From: Spirochaetota bacterium
GTDB lineage: Bacteria > Spirochaetota > UBA12135 > COTS27 > JAFLEE01
Reading direction: 5' to 3'
Assembly (NCBI GenBank): GCA_017302015.1
Contig: JAFLEE010000015.1
Location: forward strand, 16,176-80,175
Length of the DNA stretch: 64,000 nucleotides
Below are positions 18,325 through 27,529 of the stretch, piece after piece. The stretch's first letter is position 1; each line of letters begins with the position of its first letter. The notes under the pieces were generated by a model that did not search any database, was not told the DNA's origin, and saw only the letters and a list, made by a program, of their open reading frames with translations. The position numbers and the translations under genes were made by a program.

Positions 18325-20349
18325 ATGTCCGATTGGCAAGAACGCTGCTACGCCCGCCTCCTCATCGACAACCACATCACCGAGGACGACCCCTCGTTCA
18401 TGGCGAAGTTCGACCCCGAACGCTACGTCGCCATGGTCAAGCGCGCCGGCACCGAGGCGGCCATGGTCTATGCGACCTGCCACAACGGCAATTGCTATTA
18501 CCCGACGAAGGTCGGGCACGTCCACGCGAACCTGAAGGGACGCGACCTCTACGGCGACACCGTGAAGGCCCTGAAGCGCGAGGGCATCGTGCCCATCGCC
18601 TACTACACCAGCATCTACCACAACCATTCCGCCAAGACCCACCCGGCCTGGCGCGTGACCCACCCCAACGGCAACCAGCACAATACCCGCTATTGGTGGA
18701 GTTGCCCCAACAACGACGAATACACGGCCTTCACCATCGCCCAGATCCTCGAGGTGGTCTCCTACGACGTCGAGGGGATCTTCAACGACATGACCTTCTG
18801 GCCGGGCCTGTGCGTGTGCGCCTCGTGCCGGGCCAAGTTCCTGGCCGAGACGGGGAAGGAGATCCCGGCGCGCATCGACTGGAGGAACCCCGAATGGGTG
18901 GCCTTCCAGCGCTTCCGCGAACGCTCCATGGCGTCCTTCACCCAGAAGATCACCGCCGCCATCAAGGCGAAGAAAAACATCACGGTGACCCACCAGACGA
19001 GCACCATCACCCACGGGTGGATGAACGGCTATAGCCTGGGCATCGCGGCGGCCTGCGACTACACCTCGGGGGATTTCTACGGGGGGAAGTACCAGCACAT
19101 CCTCGGCGCCAAGATCCTCGACGCGGCCACGAAGAAGCGCCCCTACGAGTTCATGACTTCGCGCTGCGTCAACCTGCGCGACCACACCTCCATGAAGAGC
19201 GAGGCCGAACTCACCGCCGAGGCCGCCACCACCCTGGCCAACGCGGGGGCCTATTTCTTCATCGACGCCATCAACCCCGACGGCACCCTGGAAGAGGCCG
19301 TCTACGACCGCCTGGGGAGCGTGGCGAAGCGCCTCTTCCCCTTCACCGAAGCCCTCCGCCGCCACCATCCCGTGCTCACGGGCGAGAAAGCCCTCTATTA
19401 TTCGTCCTCGGCCTACGTCGACGACAACGCCGCGGCGGAACTCATCATGAGCCCGAACACCGGAAAGCCCGCGGTGGAGGAACTCACGGGAACCTCCATC
19501 ATCCTCACCCGCGCCCATATCCCGTTCCGCGCCGTCACCAGCGAAGCGCCGCTCGACGCCGGCATCGAGACGCTCGTGATGAACAATATCCTCTACACCT
19601 CGCCCGAGGAGAACGAGCGGGTGCGGGCCTTCGTCAAGGGCGGCGGCACGCTCCTGGCCACGGGGCAGACCTCGCTCCTGCGCCCCGATGGCACGGGCAC
19701 GGGGGATTTCGGCCTCGCCGACGTCTTCGGCGTCTCGTACTCCGGGAAGAAGACCAAGGGGTTCCATTACCTCTCCTTCGTCGACCACCGCGAGTTCGTC
19801 TCCTCCCATACCGCCGGGCCGCTGGTGGAGGCTAAGGGCGCCGAAGTGCTGGCGCGCATCGCCGAACCCGTGTTCGACCCGGCCGGCGAGAAGTACGCCT
19901 CCATCCACAGCAATCCCCCCGGGCCCGTCTCCGAGTTCGCCGGACTCACGGTGAACCGTTTCGGCAAGGGCCAATGCATCTACCTCTCCGCCCCGCTCTT
20001 GTCGCTCCAGCAAGACGCCCAGCAGGGCTTCGGCACCTGGCTCTTCAGGACCTACGCGCCCTCCGCCGTCGTCCTCGAGACCAACGCCCCGCCCTGCGTA
20101 GAGATCACGGTGAATATGTCCACCCTCAAACCCGCGTTCCTCGTATCATTCGTCAATTGGCAGAAGGAACTCCCAAACGTGCCGGTGCACGGCCTCACCG
20201 CGCTTCTGCGCCTGCCCGGGGGCGCCCGGGCGAAGCGCCTCACCCGGGTTTCGGACGGAACGAAGTTGGAGTTGAAGACCCAGGGAGACGCACTCCTCGT
20301 GGAAGTGCCCCTCCTCGAGACGATCGAGATGGTGGAGGTGGAGGTTTGA
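18325..20349 (+). CDS. Probable glycoside hydrolase, GHL6 barrel plus GH42-type trimerisation domain (GH151-like)
   Basis: Protein of 674 aa without signal peptide, so probably cytosolic. Residues 1-340 form a TIM-barrel-like domain with the GHL6 landmarks LLIDNHITEDDPSF, YATCHNGNCYYPTK, YDVEGIFNDMTFW and the CVCASCRAKF cysteine pair. Residues about 380-560 resemble the beta-galactosidase trimerisation (GH42M) domain (RVRAFVKGGGTLLATGQTSL). The C-terminus is a small beta-sandwich. This architecture is shared with GH151 alpha-L-fucosidases; fucose or another deoxyhexose is therefore plausible but unproven. The D in EGIFNDMTF is a candidate catalytic residue by position. A strong AGGAG precedes the ATG. 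The cupin gene follows after 46 bp. Confidence 0.75.
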   Translation: MSDWQERCYARLLIDNHITEDDPSFMAKFDPERYVAMVKRAGTEAAMVYATCHNGNCYYPTKVGHVHANLKGRDLYGDTVKALKREGIVPIAYYTSIYHNHSAKTHPAWRVTHPNGNQHNTRYWWSCPNNDEYTAFTIAQILEVVSYDVEGIFNDMTFWPGLCVCASCRAKFLAETGKEIPARIDWRNPEWVAFQRFRERSMASFTQKITAAIKAKKNITVTHQTSTITHGWMNGYSLGIAAACDYTSGDFYGGKYQHILGAKILDAATKKRPYEFMTSRCVNLRDHTSMKSEAELTAEAATTLANAGAYFFIDAINPDGTLEEAVYDRLGSVAKRLFPFTEALRRHHPVLTGEKALYYSSSAYVDDNAAAELIMSPNTGKPAVEELTGTSIILTRAHIPFRAVTSEAPLDAGIETLVMNNILYTSPEENERVRAFVKGGGTLLATGQTSLLRPDGTGTGDFGLADVFGVSYSGKKTKGFHYLSFVDHREFVSSHTAGPLVEAKGAEVLARIAEPVFDPAGEKYASIHSNPPGPVSEFAGLTVNRFGKGQCIYLSAPLLSLQQDAQQGFGTWLFRTYAPSAVVLETNAPPCVEITVNMSTLKPAFLVSFVNWQKELPNVPVHGLTALLRLPGGARAKRLTRVSDGTKLELKTQGDALLVEVPLLETIEMVEVEV

Positions 20350-20395
20350 CCCCATCCCCCCGACCGCGAATCGCCGCCAGCAATAGGAGCATTCA

Positions 20396-21607
20396 ATGAA
20401 CCCGAAACAACTCGCCGAACGGGCCCTCGAGCAGGGCAAGGGCATCCTCAGGCTCGCGCCGAATTGGGTCCCGCGATCCTTTTGCGTGCCCGGGCGCCGA
20501 ATCAAACTGCACCCCGACGATTATTACGCCCTGGGGGGCGAACGGGGTGGGATCGATGAGCGGTGGTTCTCCTCCACCACGCCCGCCGACAACGGCCCCC
20601 TGACCGCCCCGAACGAGGGCCTGAGCAAGGTGGTGCTGCGCGACGGGGGGCATAACCTCGAGTTCACCCTGCGCGACGCAGTGGCCGAGATGAAGGGGGC
20701 CCTCATCGGGGAACGGCTTTGGAAGGAGCACGGGTCTTGGCCCATGTATTCCAAGTTCTTCGATAACCTGGGCCCCCTGCCCCACCATGTGCACCACCGG
20801 GAAGCCCACGCGGCCCGCGTGGGGCAAAAAGGGAAGCCAGAGGCTTACTATTTCCCGCCCCAGGTGAACAACCATGGCGGCGATTTTCCCTTCACGTTCT
20901 TCGGTTTCCAGCCCGGCGTCACCAAGGATCGGGTGAAAGAATGCCTGGTGAACTTCACCAAGGGCGACAATAAGATCACGAACCTCTCCCAGGCCTTCCG
21001 CTTGGAGCCGGGCACGGGATGGGACGTTCCCCCCGGCGTGCTCCACGCCCCCGGAAGCCTCTGCACCTACGAACCGCAGAAGGCTTCCGATGTCTACGCG
21101 ATGTACCAGTCATTGGTAAACAACCAGGTCATCCCCGATTCTCTCCTTTGGAAGGATACGCCGCCCGAGAAGAAGGGCGATTTCGACTACCTCATGGACG
21201 TGCTCGATTGGGATCTCAATGTCGATCCCGACTTCGCCGGGAAGCATTTCATGCGGCCCAAACCCGTGAAATCTCCCGCCGCCATGTCGCAGGAGGGCTA
21301 CCTCGAGTCGTGGATCTGCTACAAATCCGACGCCTTCAGCGCCAAGGAACTCACCGTGCTCCCGGGGCGCACCATGACGATCAAGGATCCGGCCGCCTAC
21401 GGGCTCATCCTGATGCAGGGTTTCGGCACCCTCGGGGTCTGGCAAGCGAGCACGCCCGCCCTGATCCGCTATGGCGACCTCACCGATGACGAGTTCTTCG
21501 TGGGAGAGGCCGCGGCGAAGGAGGGGGTGAAGATCGTCAACCTCTCCCAGACGGAGCCCTTGGTGATGCTCAAGCATTTCGGGCCGGGGAATCCGGAGTT
21601 GAAATAG
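20396..21607 (+). CDS. Cupin protein resembling class I mannose-6-phosphate isomerase
   Basis: Soluble protein of 403 aa with two cupin regions. The metal-site-like motifs are PLPHHVHHREAHAARVGQ (about residue 125) and PPGVLHAPGSLC (about residue 215), spaced as in phosphomannose isomerase-type cupins. The C-terminal third is a second beta-barrel (LTVLPGRTMTIKDPAAYGLI). It lacks several canonical PMI signatures, so I call it PMI-like rather than manA. AGGAG lies before the ATG. It directly follows the GHL6/GH151-like hydrolase, which suggests that it isomerises or processes the released sugar. Confidence 0.65.
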   Translation: MNPKQLAERALEQGKGILRLAPNWVPRSFCVPGRRIKLHPDDYYALGGERGGIDERWFSSTTPADNGPLTAPNEGLSKVVLRDGGHNLEFTLRDAVAEMKGALIGERLWKEHGSWPMYSKFFDNLGPLPHHVHHREAHAARVGQKGKPEAYYFPPQVNNHGGDFPFTFFGFQPGVTKDRVKECLVNFTKGDNKITNLSQAFRLEPGTGWDVPPGVLHAPGSLCTYEPQKASDVYAMYQSLVNNQVIPDSLLWKDTPPEKKGDFDYLMDVLDWDLNVDPDFAGKHFMRPKPVKSPAAMSQEGYLESWICYKSDAFSAKELTVLPGRTMTIKDPAAYGLILMQGFGTLGVWQASTPALIRYGDLTDDEFFVGEAAAKEGVKIVNLSQTEPLVMLKHFGPGNPELK

Positions 21608-21752
21608 GGAAGGGGGATCCTCGGGCGCACTTCGCACCGTCCGGGGAGGGGTCCTGGATGGCGCGAAGCGCTGCTTTTGTCCTGTTTTCGTTTAACAAGT
21701 GAATCGAGCCACTTAGCATCCGAGTGTCGATTCAGGGATTCCCCTAGGATGA

Positions 21753-21758
21753 TAGTAT
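21753..21758 (+). promoter_or_regulatory. -10-like hexamer TAGTAT
   Basis: TAGTAT ends 7 nt before the ATG at 21766; no Shine-Dalgarno between. Leaderless-type arrangement. Confidence 0.45.
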
Positions 21759-21765
21759 TGCGATC

Positions 21766-22626
21766 ATGCTTGGAAGGATCCTCCTCCCGATCGCCCTCCT
21801 CCTCGGTCTGCTGTCGGCCAGGCCCTATTTCGATATCCTCGAATCGGGGGAACTCCGAGTGGGGATTCGGGTGCGCACCGGCGTGCTCGGGGCGGACCTA
21901 AAATCGGGCTTCCATTACGACTTGGCCAAGGCCTTCGCCCTGGAGCACGGGCGCCTCGCGGTGAAACTCGTCGTCAAGACGGCGATCAAGGATTATTTCG
22001 CGCCCGGCATCTGGGACGAAGTCGACGTGGTGGCCGACAACCTCACCCAGACCGCGGAACGCCTCGAGAAGGTCGATTTCGTCACCGTGATGCCCACCAG
22101 TTACGTGCTCGTCGTTCCCAAGGGGCGCACCGCCCGGGAAGCCAAGGCGACCCTCTCCGCCCAGAAGATCATCGTCTGCCAAGACACGTCCTATTTCAAT
22201 GAAATCCGGGCCAACGAGAGCGACCGCATCTGGGGCAAGAAGTACCAGTATTTCTTCTCCGCCACGGCCAACGACCAGGTCGCCGACCTGTTAGCCGGCA
22301 AGGGAACGGTGACCATCCTCGACGCCAATCTCGCCCTTCCCTTCATCAACGAGATCGACCAACTCGAGAACGCCTCCATCGGGACCGTCCAAAAGATCGG
22401 CTGGGCCGTCCCCAAGGGGCAGACCTCCCTCGCCGCCCGCCTCGGCCCCTTTTTCTCCACGATCAAGCGGAGCGGGGCCTTCCAGGAACTCTGGTCCAAG
22501 GCCAGCCCTCGACTTTCCTATTTAGAATACCTCAAGCTCCTCGACGCCCGGGATGATGATTTCGACATCCCCCATCGCGGCGAAATCGATAAACTCATCC
22601 GAGAACGCCTGGCGACGCCCCCCTGA
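21766..22626 (+). CDS. Periplasmic solute-binding protein (SBP_bac_3-like)
   Basis: Exported protein of 286 aa with an N-terminal signal (RILLPIALLLGLLSA, about residues 4-18). The body follows the family-3 plan: GELRVGIRV, GFHYDLAKAFALEHG, DEVDVVADNLTQTAERLEKV, and the hinge LSAQKIIVCQDTSYFNEI. Family members bind amino acids or other small polar solutes for ABC import, or act as sensor domains. No permease or ATPase gene is next to it, so partners must be encoded elsewhere or it is a lone receptor. The C-terminal ~40 residues (LEYLKLLDARDDDFDIPHRG) extend past the usual fold end. Confidence 0.75.
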   Translation: MLGRILLPIALLLGLLSARPYFDILESGELRVGIRVRTGVLGADLKSGFHYDLAKAFALEHGRLAVKLVVKTAIKDYFAPGIWDEVDVVADNLTQTAERLEKVDFVTVMPTSYVLVVPKGRTAREAKATLSAQKIIVCQDTSYFNEIRANESDRIWGKKYQYFFSATANDQVADLLAGKGTVTILDANLALPFINEIDQLENASIGTVQKIGWAVPKGQTSLAARLGPFFSTIKRSGAFQELWSKASPRLSYLEYLKLLDARDDDFDIPHRGEIDKLIRERLATPP

Positions 22627-22796
22627 CCCCCTCGGCCCAGAACAGGCCGTAGGCCGTGCGACCTCGTCGACTTGTGATCTTTTTTGCGAATTTACGGATA
22701 TTTTAGTAGATTCCCTTAGTAAACAATGGTACATTTTAGGCGTTTTCTGTAATGTTTTTCCTGACACCGGGCTAAGCGTGTTGAAATAGTACCCCC

Positions 22797-23885
22797 ATGA
22801 ACCTCCCAGTGAAAGGACTTCCTCTCTTCGCCTTGGCCGTTTCCCTGTGGAATTGCGCTCCGGTCGCCGTTCCCTTCACCCCGTCGCGCACCACCAATAC
22901 CTATACCAACCTCATCATCACCACGAATTGGCGGGCCGTCTTCCAATCCGCGGTGGGGGTGGCCGGGCTTCCGCCCAATCTGCAGAATCCCAACGGCGTC
23001 GTCGTGGTGCCCGATACCACGACCCCGAATAGCCTCTGGCACCTCTACGTCTCCGACTCGGTGAACAACCAGGTCGTGCATTATTCCTATGACGGCACGA
23101 ACGCGACCTACCTCAATTATGTCAACGTGCCCGTGATGGGCGCTCCCCAACTCATGTGCACCAACGCCTCCGGAACCCAACTCTTCGTCATCGAGAACAC
23201 CGTGCGTGTCTCCATCTGGGGCCCCATCGGATCATCCGCCCAGCCGACCAATACGTTCCCCTATTTCTATTCCCTGGGCAATAGCAGCGGGGTCGGGCAA
23301 TGCAGCACGACCATCGGGGGGATCTACGTCAACCCGGCGGGCACCCTCTTCGTGGCCGACCGCGGCAATAGCCGGGTGCAGAGTTATACCAACCTGCCGC
23401 CGGGGGGCATCAATACCATCCCCAATTTCTACCACTTGGGGACCCTCTACCTGGGCGTCACGCTCAACCAGCCCTGGGCCGTGCACGATTCGCGGGACGG
23501 CAACCTCTACATCGTCGACAGCCTCAATAACCGCATCATCAAGACCGACTACGACTTCAATATGATGGGCTTCGTCTTCAACGCCCTCACCACCCCCGGG
23601 GTCTTCAACCAGATGGGCGATTTCGCCGTCAATAGCGCCGGGCACCTCCTCGTCGCCGACCGCAATAACCACCGGGTCGTCCGCATGGATGCGGCGGGCA
23701 ACGTGCTCGAGACGATCGGCGGATTGGGCTACGCGCCGGGCCCCGGGCTCTACCTTCCCCTCGGCGTCGCGGTCGACAACCTCGACCGCACCTATATCGT
23801 CGACCAGAACAATAACCGCGTCTGCATCTACACCAATATCCTCACCACCGTGGTCACCACCAATAGTTCGTTGATCTTGTACTAG
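22797..23885 (+). CDS. NHL-repeat exported protein, probable lipoprotein (first gene of surface operon)
   Basis: Exported protein of 362 aa. A hydrophobic signal ends in SLWNC with Cys20, a weak lipobox because Asn precedes Cys. The rest is a six-bladed-type NHL beta-propeller with blades marked by LYVSDSVNNQV, LFVADRGNSRV, LYIVDSLNNRI, LLVADRNNHRV and TYIVDQNNNRV. NHL propellers bind proteins, glycans or nucleic acid; no enzymatic residues are implied. The sequence is rich in Asn and Thr. Upstream is an AT-rich patch; CTGACA (22761) and AATAGT (22785-22790) are 18 nt apart, ending 6 nt before the ATG. The second NHL gene follows after 8 bp. Confidence 0.8.
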   Translation: MNLPVKGLPLFALAVSLWNCAPVAVPFTPSRTTNTYTNLIITTNWRAVFQSAVGVAGLPPNLQNPNGVVVVPDTTTPNSLWHLYVSDSVNNQVVHYSYDGTNATYLNYVNVPVMGAPQLMCTNASGTQLFVIENTVRVSIWGPIGSSAQPTNTFPYFYSLGNSSGVGQCSTTIGGIYVNPAGTLFVADRGNSRVQSYTNLPPGGINTIPNFYHLGTLYLGVTLNQPWAVHDSRDGNLYIVDSLNNRIIKTDYDFNMMGFVFNALTTPGVFNQMGDFAVNSAGHLLVADRNNHRVVRMDAAGNVLETIGGLGYAPGPGLYLPLGVAVDNLDRTYIVDQNNNRVCIYTNILTTVVTTNSSLILY

Positions 23886-23893
23886 GGGATCCC

Positions 23894-25108
23894 ATGAGCA
23901 CCGCGCGCCCCCGATCTTTCGCCCCCGCCCCGGCGGGCCGCCGCGGCGGGCTCCTCCGCCATGCGGCCCTCTTCTTCCTGCTATGCCTCCTCGGGGCCTG
24001 CACCGCCGACCGGGCCCTCAGTCCGACCGCCCCCTACGTGACCAACGGGACGGTCGTCCCCAACCCCGGGAGCGCCACGGGTCAGGTCGTCGAGAGGACC
24101 AACGTCGTGACCGCGACGAATTACCGGTATGTCTACGTCGCGAGCTACGCCACCGTGCCCGGACCGCTCCCGAAATTTAGCGGTCCCGTCGGCATCCTCG
24201 TCGCCGGGGCGTCCCCCAACAAGCGCATCTATGTCAGCGACGCCAACAACCAAGTCATCTTCCATTTCCTGTACGACGGCGCCTTCACCATCGGGGCGCC
24301 CACATGGACCGCGGTGGCATCCGCCGTGCAATTGATGACGCTGGACGCGGCGGGGAACCTGTGGGTCCCCGATTCCACCCTCAATCGGATCGTCGTCTAC
24401 GGGAACATCGGCCTCGGCTTGCCCACGCCGCTCTATACCAACCTGCTGACGAGCGGGTCCGCCCCGGGCTATCTCGGCGCGACCCCCGGGACCGCCCTCG
24501 CCCTGCCGTCGGGGATGATCCTGGTCTGCGACCGGGGGAACAACCGGTTGATGAGCTTCACGAACGTGTCGTCGCCGCCGAATAAGTCGACCAATATCTC
24601 GACGAATTTCTTCTTCAACATGGCCCTCAATTTCGGCCTCCTCAACCTGAACGCGCCCACCACGCTCCGCCCCAATTTCATCAATAACGGCGCGCAAAAT
24701 TACCTCGCGGTGGACCAGGGCAATAACCGCCTGCTCGAAATCGACAGCAATTTCAATCTCGTGCGCATCATGGGGAACCCGACGACCACCGCCGCCGCCT
24801 CCGGGGGCGCAAACACCTTCAACGCGATGATCGACGTGGCCACCAATACCCTCCGGCATTATTTGGTGGTCGACCGCAATAACCACCGCGTCATCCGCCT
24901 CAATAGCGACGGTTACGTCATGGAAATCATCGGGGGATATAATTCCTCCCCCGCCAACGGCATGTTCTTCAACCCCTACGGCATCTGGGTCGACGGCGAC
25001 GACCTGATGTACGTCGTCGACCAGGGCAATAACCGCTTCCAGGTCTTCACCAACACCGTCACCAACCAAATCGTCACCAACATCGTCCGGACCTGGAGCA
25101 ATTACTGA
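23894..25108 (+). CDS. NHL-repeat lipoprotein (second gene of surface operon)
   Basis: Lipoprotein of 404 aa with a clear lipobox: LLCLLGAC, acylated Cys36. Its n-region is long (about 23 residues, RRGGLLRH). The mature part repeats the NHL pattern of the gene before it (IYVSDANNQVIFHFLYDG; MILVCDRGNNRLMSF; YLAVDQGNNRLLEID; YLVVDRNNHRVIRL; MYVVDQGNNRFQVF). It is a paralogue of the preceding protein and both end in a Thr/Asn-rich strand. The next gene begins one base after its TGA (TGAcATG), so the operon is tightly packed. Location is the outer or inner membrane periphery; partner unknown. Confidence 0.85.
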   Translation: MSTARPRSFAPAPAGRRGGLLRHAALFFLLCLLGACTADRALSPTAPYVTNGTVVPNPGSATGQVVERTNVVTATNYRYVYVASYATVPGPLPKFSGPVGILVAGASPNKRIYVSDANNQVIFHFLYDGAFTIGAPTWTAVASAVQLMTLDAAGNLWVPDSTLNRIVVYGNIGLGLPTPLYTNLLTSGSAPGYLGATPGTALALPSGMILVCDRGNNRLMSFTNVSSPPNKSTNISTNFFFNMALNFGLLNLNAPTTLRPNFINNGAQNYLAVDQGNNRLLEIDSNFNLVRIMGNPTTTAAASGGANTFNAMIDVATNTLRHYLVVDRNNHRVIRLNSDGYVMEIIGGYNSSPANGMFFNPYGIWVDGDDLMYVVDQGNNRFQVFTNTVTNQIVTNIVRTWSNY

Positions 25109-25109
25109 C

Positions 25110-26552
25110 ATGGGCGGCCCCGGCGCCTTCCCGATCTCCCGGCCGCGCGCGGCGCGGCGCGCACGGTTCCTCCCGTTCGCGCTCGCCCTGTGCTTGGCTC
25201 CGATGGCCCACGCCTTCGTCTACACCAATTTCTACAACGGGCCCTTCATCACCACCACGGCCATCTCCAATTTCCCCTGGAAGATCTACCTCGGGTCTTC
25301 GCGGGTCTACGACGGCAACCAGAAACTCGACGGCAACGCCGGGGGCGCCCTCGACGCCGATTACCCGATCTACTTCATGGATATCGCCCCGCGCCTCACG
25401 GCCATGCACCGGGCCCTGGGCTTCATCGACATCCTCGTCTCGTGCGATATCGACCCGCTCACGGTGCCCTGGCGCATGTACGGCTCCACCGACCAGCGAA
25501 ATGACAACGACCTGCGCGCCGTCGACGGCAGTTCCACCCTCTGGCCCCTGGCCGACACGAATTACCGCGTCATCTTCCGGACCGGGAACGCGGGCGCCAG
25601 CCTCTCCTATAATAACGCCAGCCTCTGGCTTTCCACCACCAATCCCAACCTGGGGGCCCATACCTACGTCGCCCGCTCGGGGGAGTTCGTCGTCGCGCGC
25701 TTCCTCGTGCCGCGCAACCCGGCTTCGGTCTACGGGATCTTCCTGGGGAAGCAGAACATCCGCACGGGCCCCATCGGGGCGGAGGGCGGGACCACCAAGA
25801 CGTGGACGGTGAAGGTCCATGTGTTCACCACCGCCATCGCCAACCTGCTCATCCCCCGCATCGACGTCATCGGACCCCCCATGGACGGCGCCTGGATCTC
25901 GGTGGTGGCCGATTCCAGCGCCTTCAAGTTCGCCCCCACCCGGCGCATCCAGGTGCCGGCGAACGTGCCCGTGACGTTCACCACCAGCAATTCGTATAAC
26001 GGCACCGGGGCTCCGGTGACCAATTGGCAATGGGACGTCAACGGCACGGGCGTGTGGCTGAGCGGAGGCGACACGATCACCACGACCTACGGCGCCAAAG
26101 GGCTCTATAACGTCTATGTTCGCCTCGCCGCGAGCAACGTCTGCGCCACCAATAACGGGGAGCCGGTGGACTCCAGCAATAATTTCGCCGCCCAGCGCCC
26201 CGCCCTCACCCCCGCGTCGCTGCCGCTCTACCTCGAGGTGATCGACCCGCCCGGCCTCAAGTCCCTCTCCGTCGCCCGGCCCGCCCCCTTCGTCATCGGC
26301 CTCGAACCCGAAGTCCAATGGGATCTCGCCCTCGATGCGGCGGTGCCCGACTGCTCCGCCACCATCCACCGCCTCGACGGCGTGCTCGTGAAGCAGCTAT
26401 GGCAGACCCAGATGCCCCAGGGCCTTTGGACCGTGCGCTGGGACGGAACGGACGCGAAGGGCAACCTCGTCGGCGAGGGCATCTATTACCTGCGCGTGGC
26501 CGCGGGTGCCCAGTCGTTCGTTCGGAAATGCCACGTCGCGAGGCTCCTGTGA
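25110..26552 (+). CDS. Secreted protein with PKD-like and FlgD Ig-like C-terminal domain
   Basis: Exported protein of 480 aa with a signal peptide (RFLPFALALCLAPMAHA). The N-terminal ~220 residues are an all-beta domain I do not recognise. Around residues 260-370 is a PKD-like segment (VPVTFTTSNSYNGTGAPVTN; GLYNVYVRLAAS). The last ~80 residues match the FlgD Ig-like module: IHRLDGVLVKQLW, then RWDGTDAKGNLVGEGIYYLR. In FCB and related bacteria such terminal Ig modules often sit on secreted surface proteins. The gene starts one base after the lipoprotein and its TGA overlaps the GTG of the next gene, so the three are co-translated. Confidence 0.75.
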   Translation: MGGPGAFPISRPRAARRARFLPFALALCLAPMAHAFVYTNFYNGPFITTTAISNFPWKIYLGSSRVYDGNQKLDGNAGGALDADYPIYFMDIAPRLTAMHRALGFIDILVSCDIDPLTVPWRMYGSTDQRNDNDLRAVDGSSTLWPLADTNYRVIFRTGNAGASLSYNNASLWLSTTNPNLGAHTYVARSGEFVVARFLVPRNPASVYGIFLGKQNIRTGPIGAEGGTTKTWTVKVHVFTTAIANLLIPRIDVIGPPMDGAWISVVADSSAFKFAPTRRIQVPANVPVTFTTSNSYNGTGAPVTNWQWDVNGTGVWLSGGDTITTTYGAKGLYNVYVRLAASNVCATNNGEPVDSSNNFAAQRPALTPASLPLYLEVIDPPGLKSLSVARPAPFVIGLEPEVQWDLALDAAVPDCSATIHRLDGVLVKQLWQTQMPQGLWTVRWDGTDAKGNLVGEGIYYLRVAAGAQSFVRKCHVARLL

Positions 26553-27529
26553 GCCGCGCGCGATTCGCGCGTGGGGCGACGGGGGTTTCCCTGGTCCTCT
26601 CGCTACTCGGCGGCCCCCTTTCCGCGGGGGACGGCGGCATGGATATGCTCATCGACCGCGACATCTCCCCGTCCGCGGTCGCCCGGGGGGGCTCGGAAGC
26701 CTTCACCATGGCCGCCGCGGCCCTCAAGCCCTCCACGGTGAAGAACACCTTCGAGATCTCCGCCATGTTCCTCCCCGACGGGGTCAGCGCCCAGGAACTC
26801 GGCTGGCTCACCCTCATCGCCAAGCGGCCCTGGCATTTTTCGCTGCTGCATTTCTCCTCGGACGCCGCCGCCATGAGCGGGAGCGGGGAGGCCCTGGGCG
26901 ACCTCAACCTGCGCTTCGTGCGGGTGGGCGCCGGCACCGGCATCCGCCTGGCCAAGACCCCGCTGGTCATCGGGGGCGACGTGCGGTTCCTCAACCAGCG
27001 CACCTACATCTACGAGCGCAATTACCTCTCCTTCGATGCGTCGGCGATCTGGTCCCCGACCAACGTGCCCCTGCGCTTCGCGTTCAACATGCGCAATCTC
27101 GGCTTCGATCTCTTCAACGTGGTGCGCCTGTTCAATCCCCTGACGAACCAGGCCATCGGGTCCTCCTCGTACAGCAATATGTACATCGGCACGCTCCCGC
27201 TCACCTTCAGCTTCGCCACCGGGTTCGGCATCGAGAAGTTCATCATCGAGGCCGCCCTCGACTATTCGCCCCTCCCCCTGGCCTCCTCCCTGGCCGCTTG
27301 GGGGGGAGGCGAGTTCCAGGGGCGCGCCGGGGTGAGTTTTTCCCCCCTGCCCTGGCTCACCCTCATGGCGGGCTGGCGCACCCGGGGCGCGGCCGATAGC
27401 GTGTTCACCGGCGGCATCTCGTTCGTCTTCAAACTGGGCGACCTCCCCATGAATTGGCGCTACGCCATCGAGCCGACGCCGGGCTTCGATCCGACGCATT
27501 TCGTGGGGCTCTCCATCAGGTTCCCGTGA
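26549..27529 (+). CDS. PorV/UPF0164-like outer-membrane beta-barrel
   Basis: Outer-membrane candidate of 326 aa starting at a GTG that overlaps the previous stop (GTGA). After the signal (GATGVSLVLSLLGGPLSAG) the sequence alternates polar and hydrophobic residues and is rich in aromatic girdle residues. It ends with a terminal aromatic-type strand (HFVGLSIRFP). The early motif SPSAVARGGSEAF followed by FEISAMFLPDG recalls PorV/UPF0164 proteins, which usually carry a small-residue AMGGA-like start. PorV shuttles type IX secretion cargo in Bacteroidota; no type IX cargo domain is recognised here. Its neighbours are surface proteins, suggesting an anchor or secretion role. Confidence 0.65.
   Translation: MSRARFARGATGVSLVLSLLGGPLSAGDGGMDMLIDRDISPSAVARGGSEAFTMAAAALKPSTVKNTFEISAMFLPDGVSAQELGWLTLIAKRPWHFSLLHFSSDAAAMSGSGEALGDLNLRFVRVGAGTGIRLAKTPLVIGGDVRFLNQRTYIYERNYLSFDASAIWSPTNVPLRFAFNMRNLGFDLFNVVRLFNPLTNQAIGSSSYSNMYIGTLPLTFSFATGFGIEKFIIEAALDYSPLPLASSLAAWGGGEFQGRAGVSFSPLPWLTLMAGWRTRGAADSVFTGGISFVFKLGDLPMNWRYAIEPTPGFDPTHFVGLSIRFP

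Noticed and set aside
17398..20013. An 871-codon minus-strand protein containing the AraC domain
   Set aside because: Only the last 267 codons are AraC-like; the rest is antisense to the GHL6 hydrolase and lacks protein-like composition.
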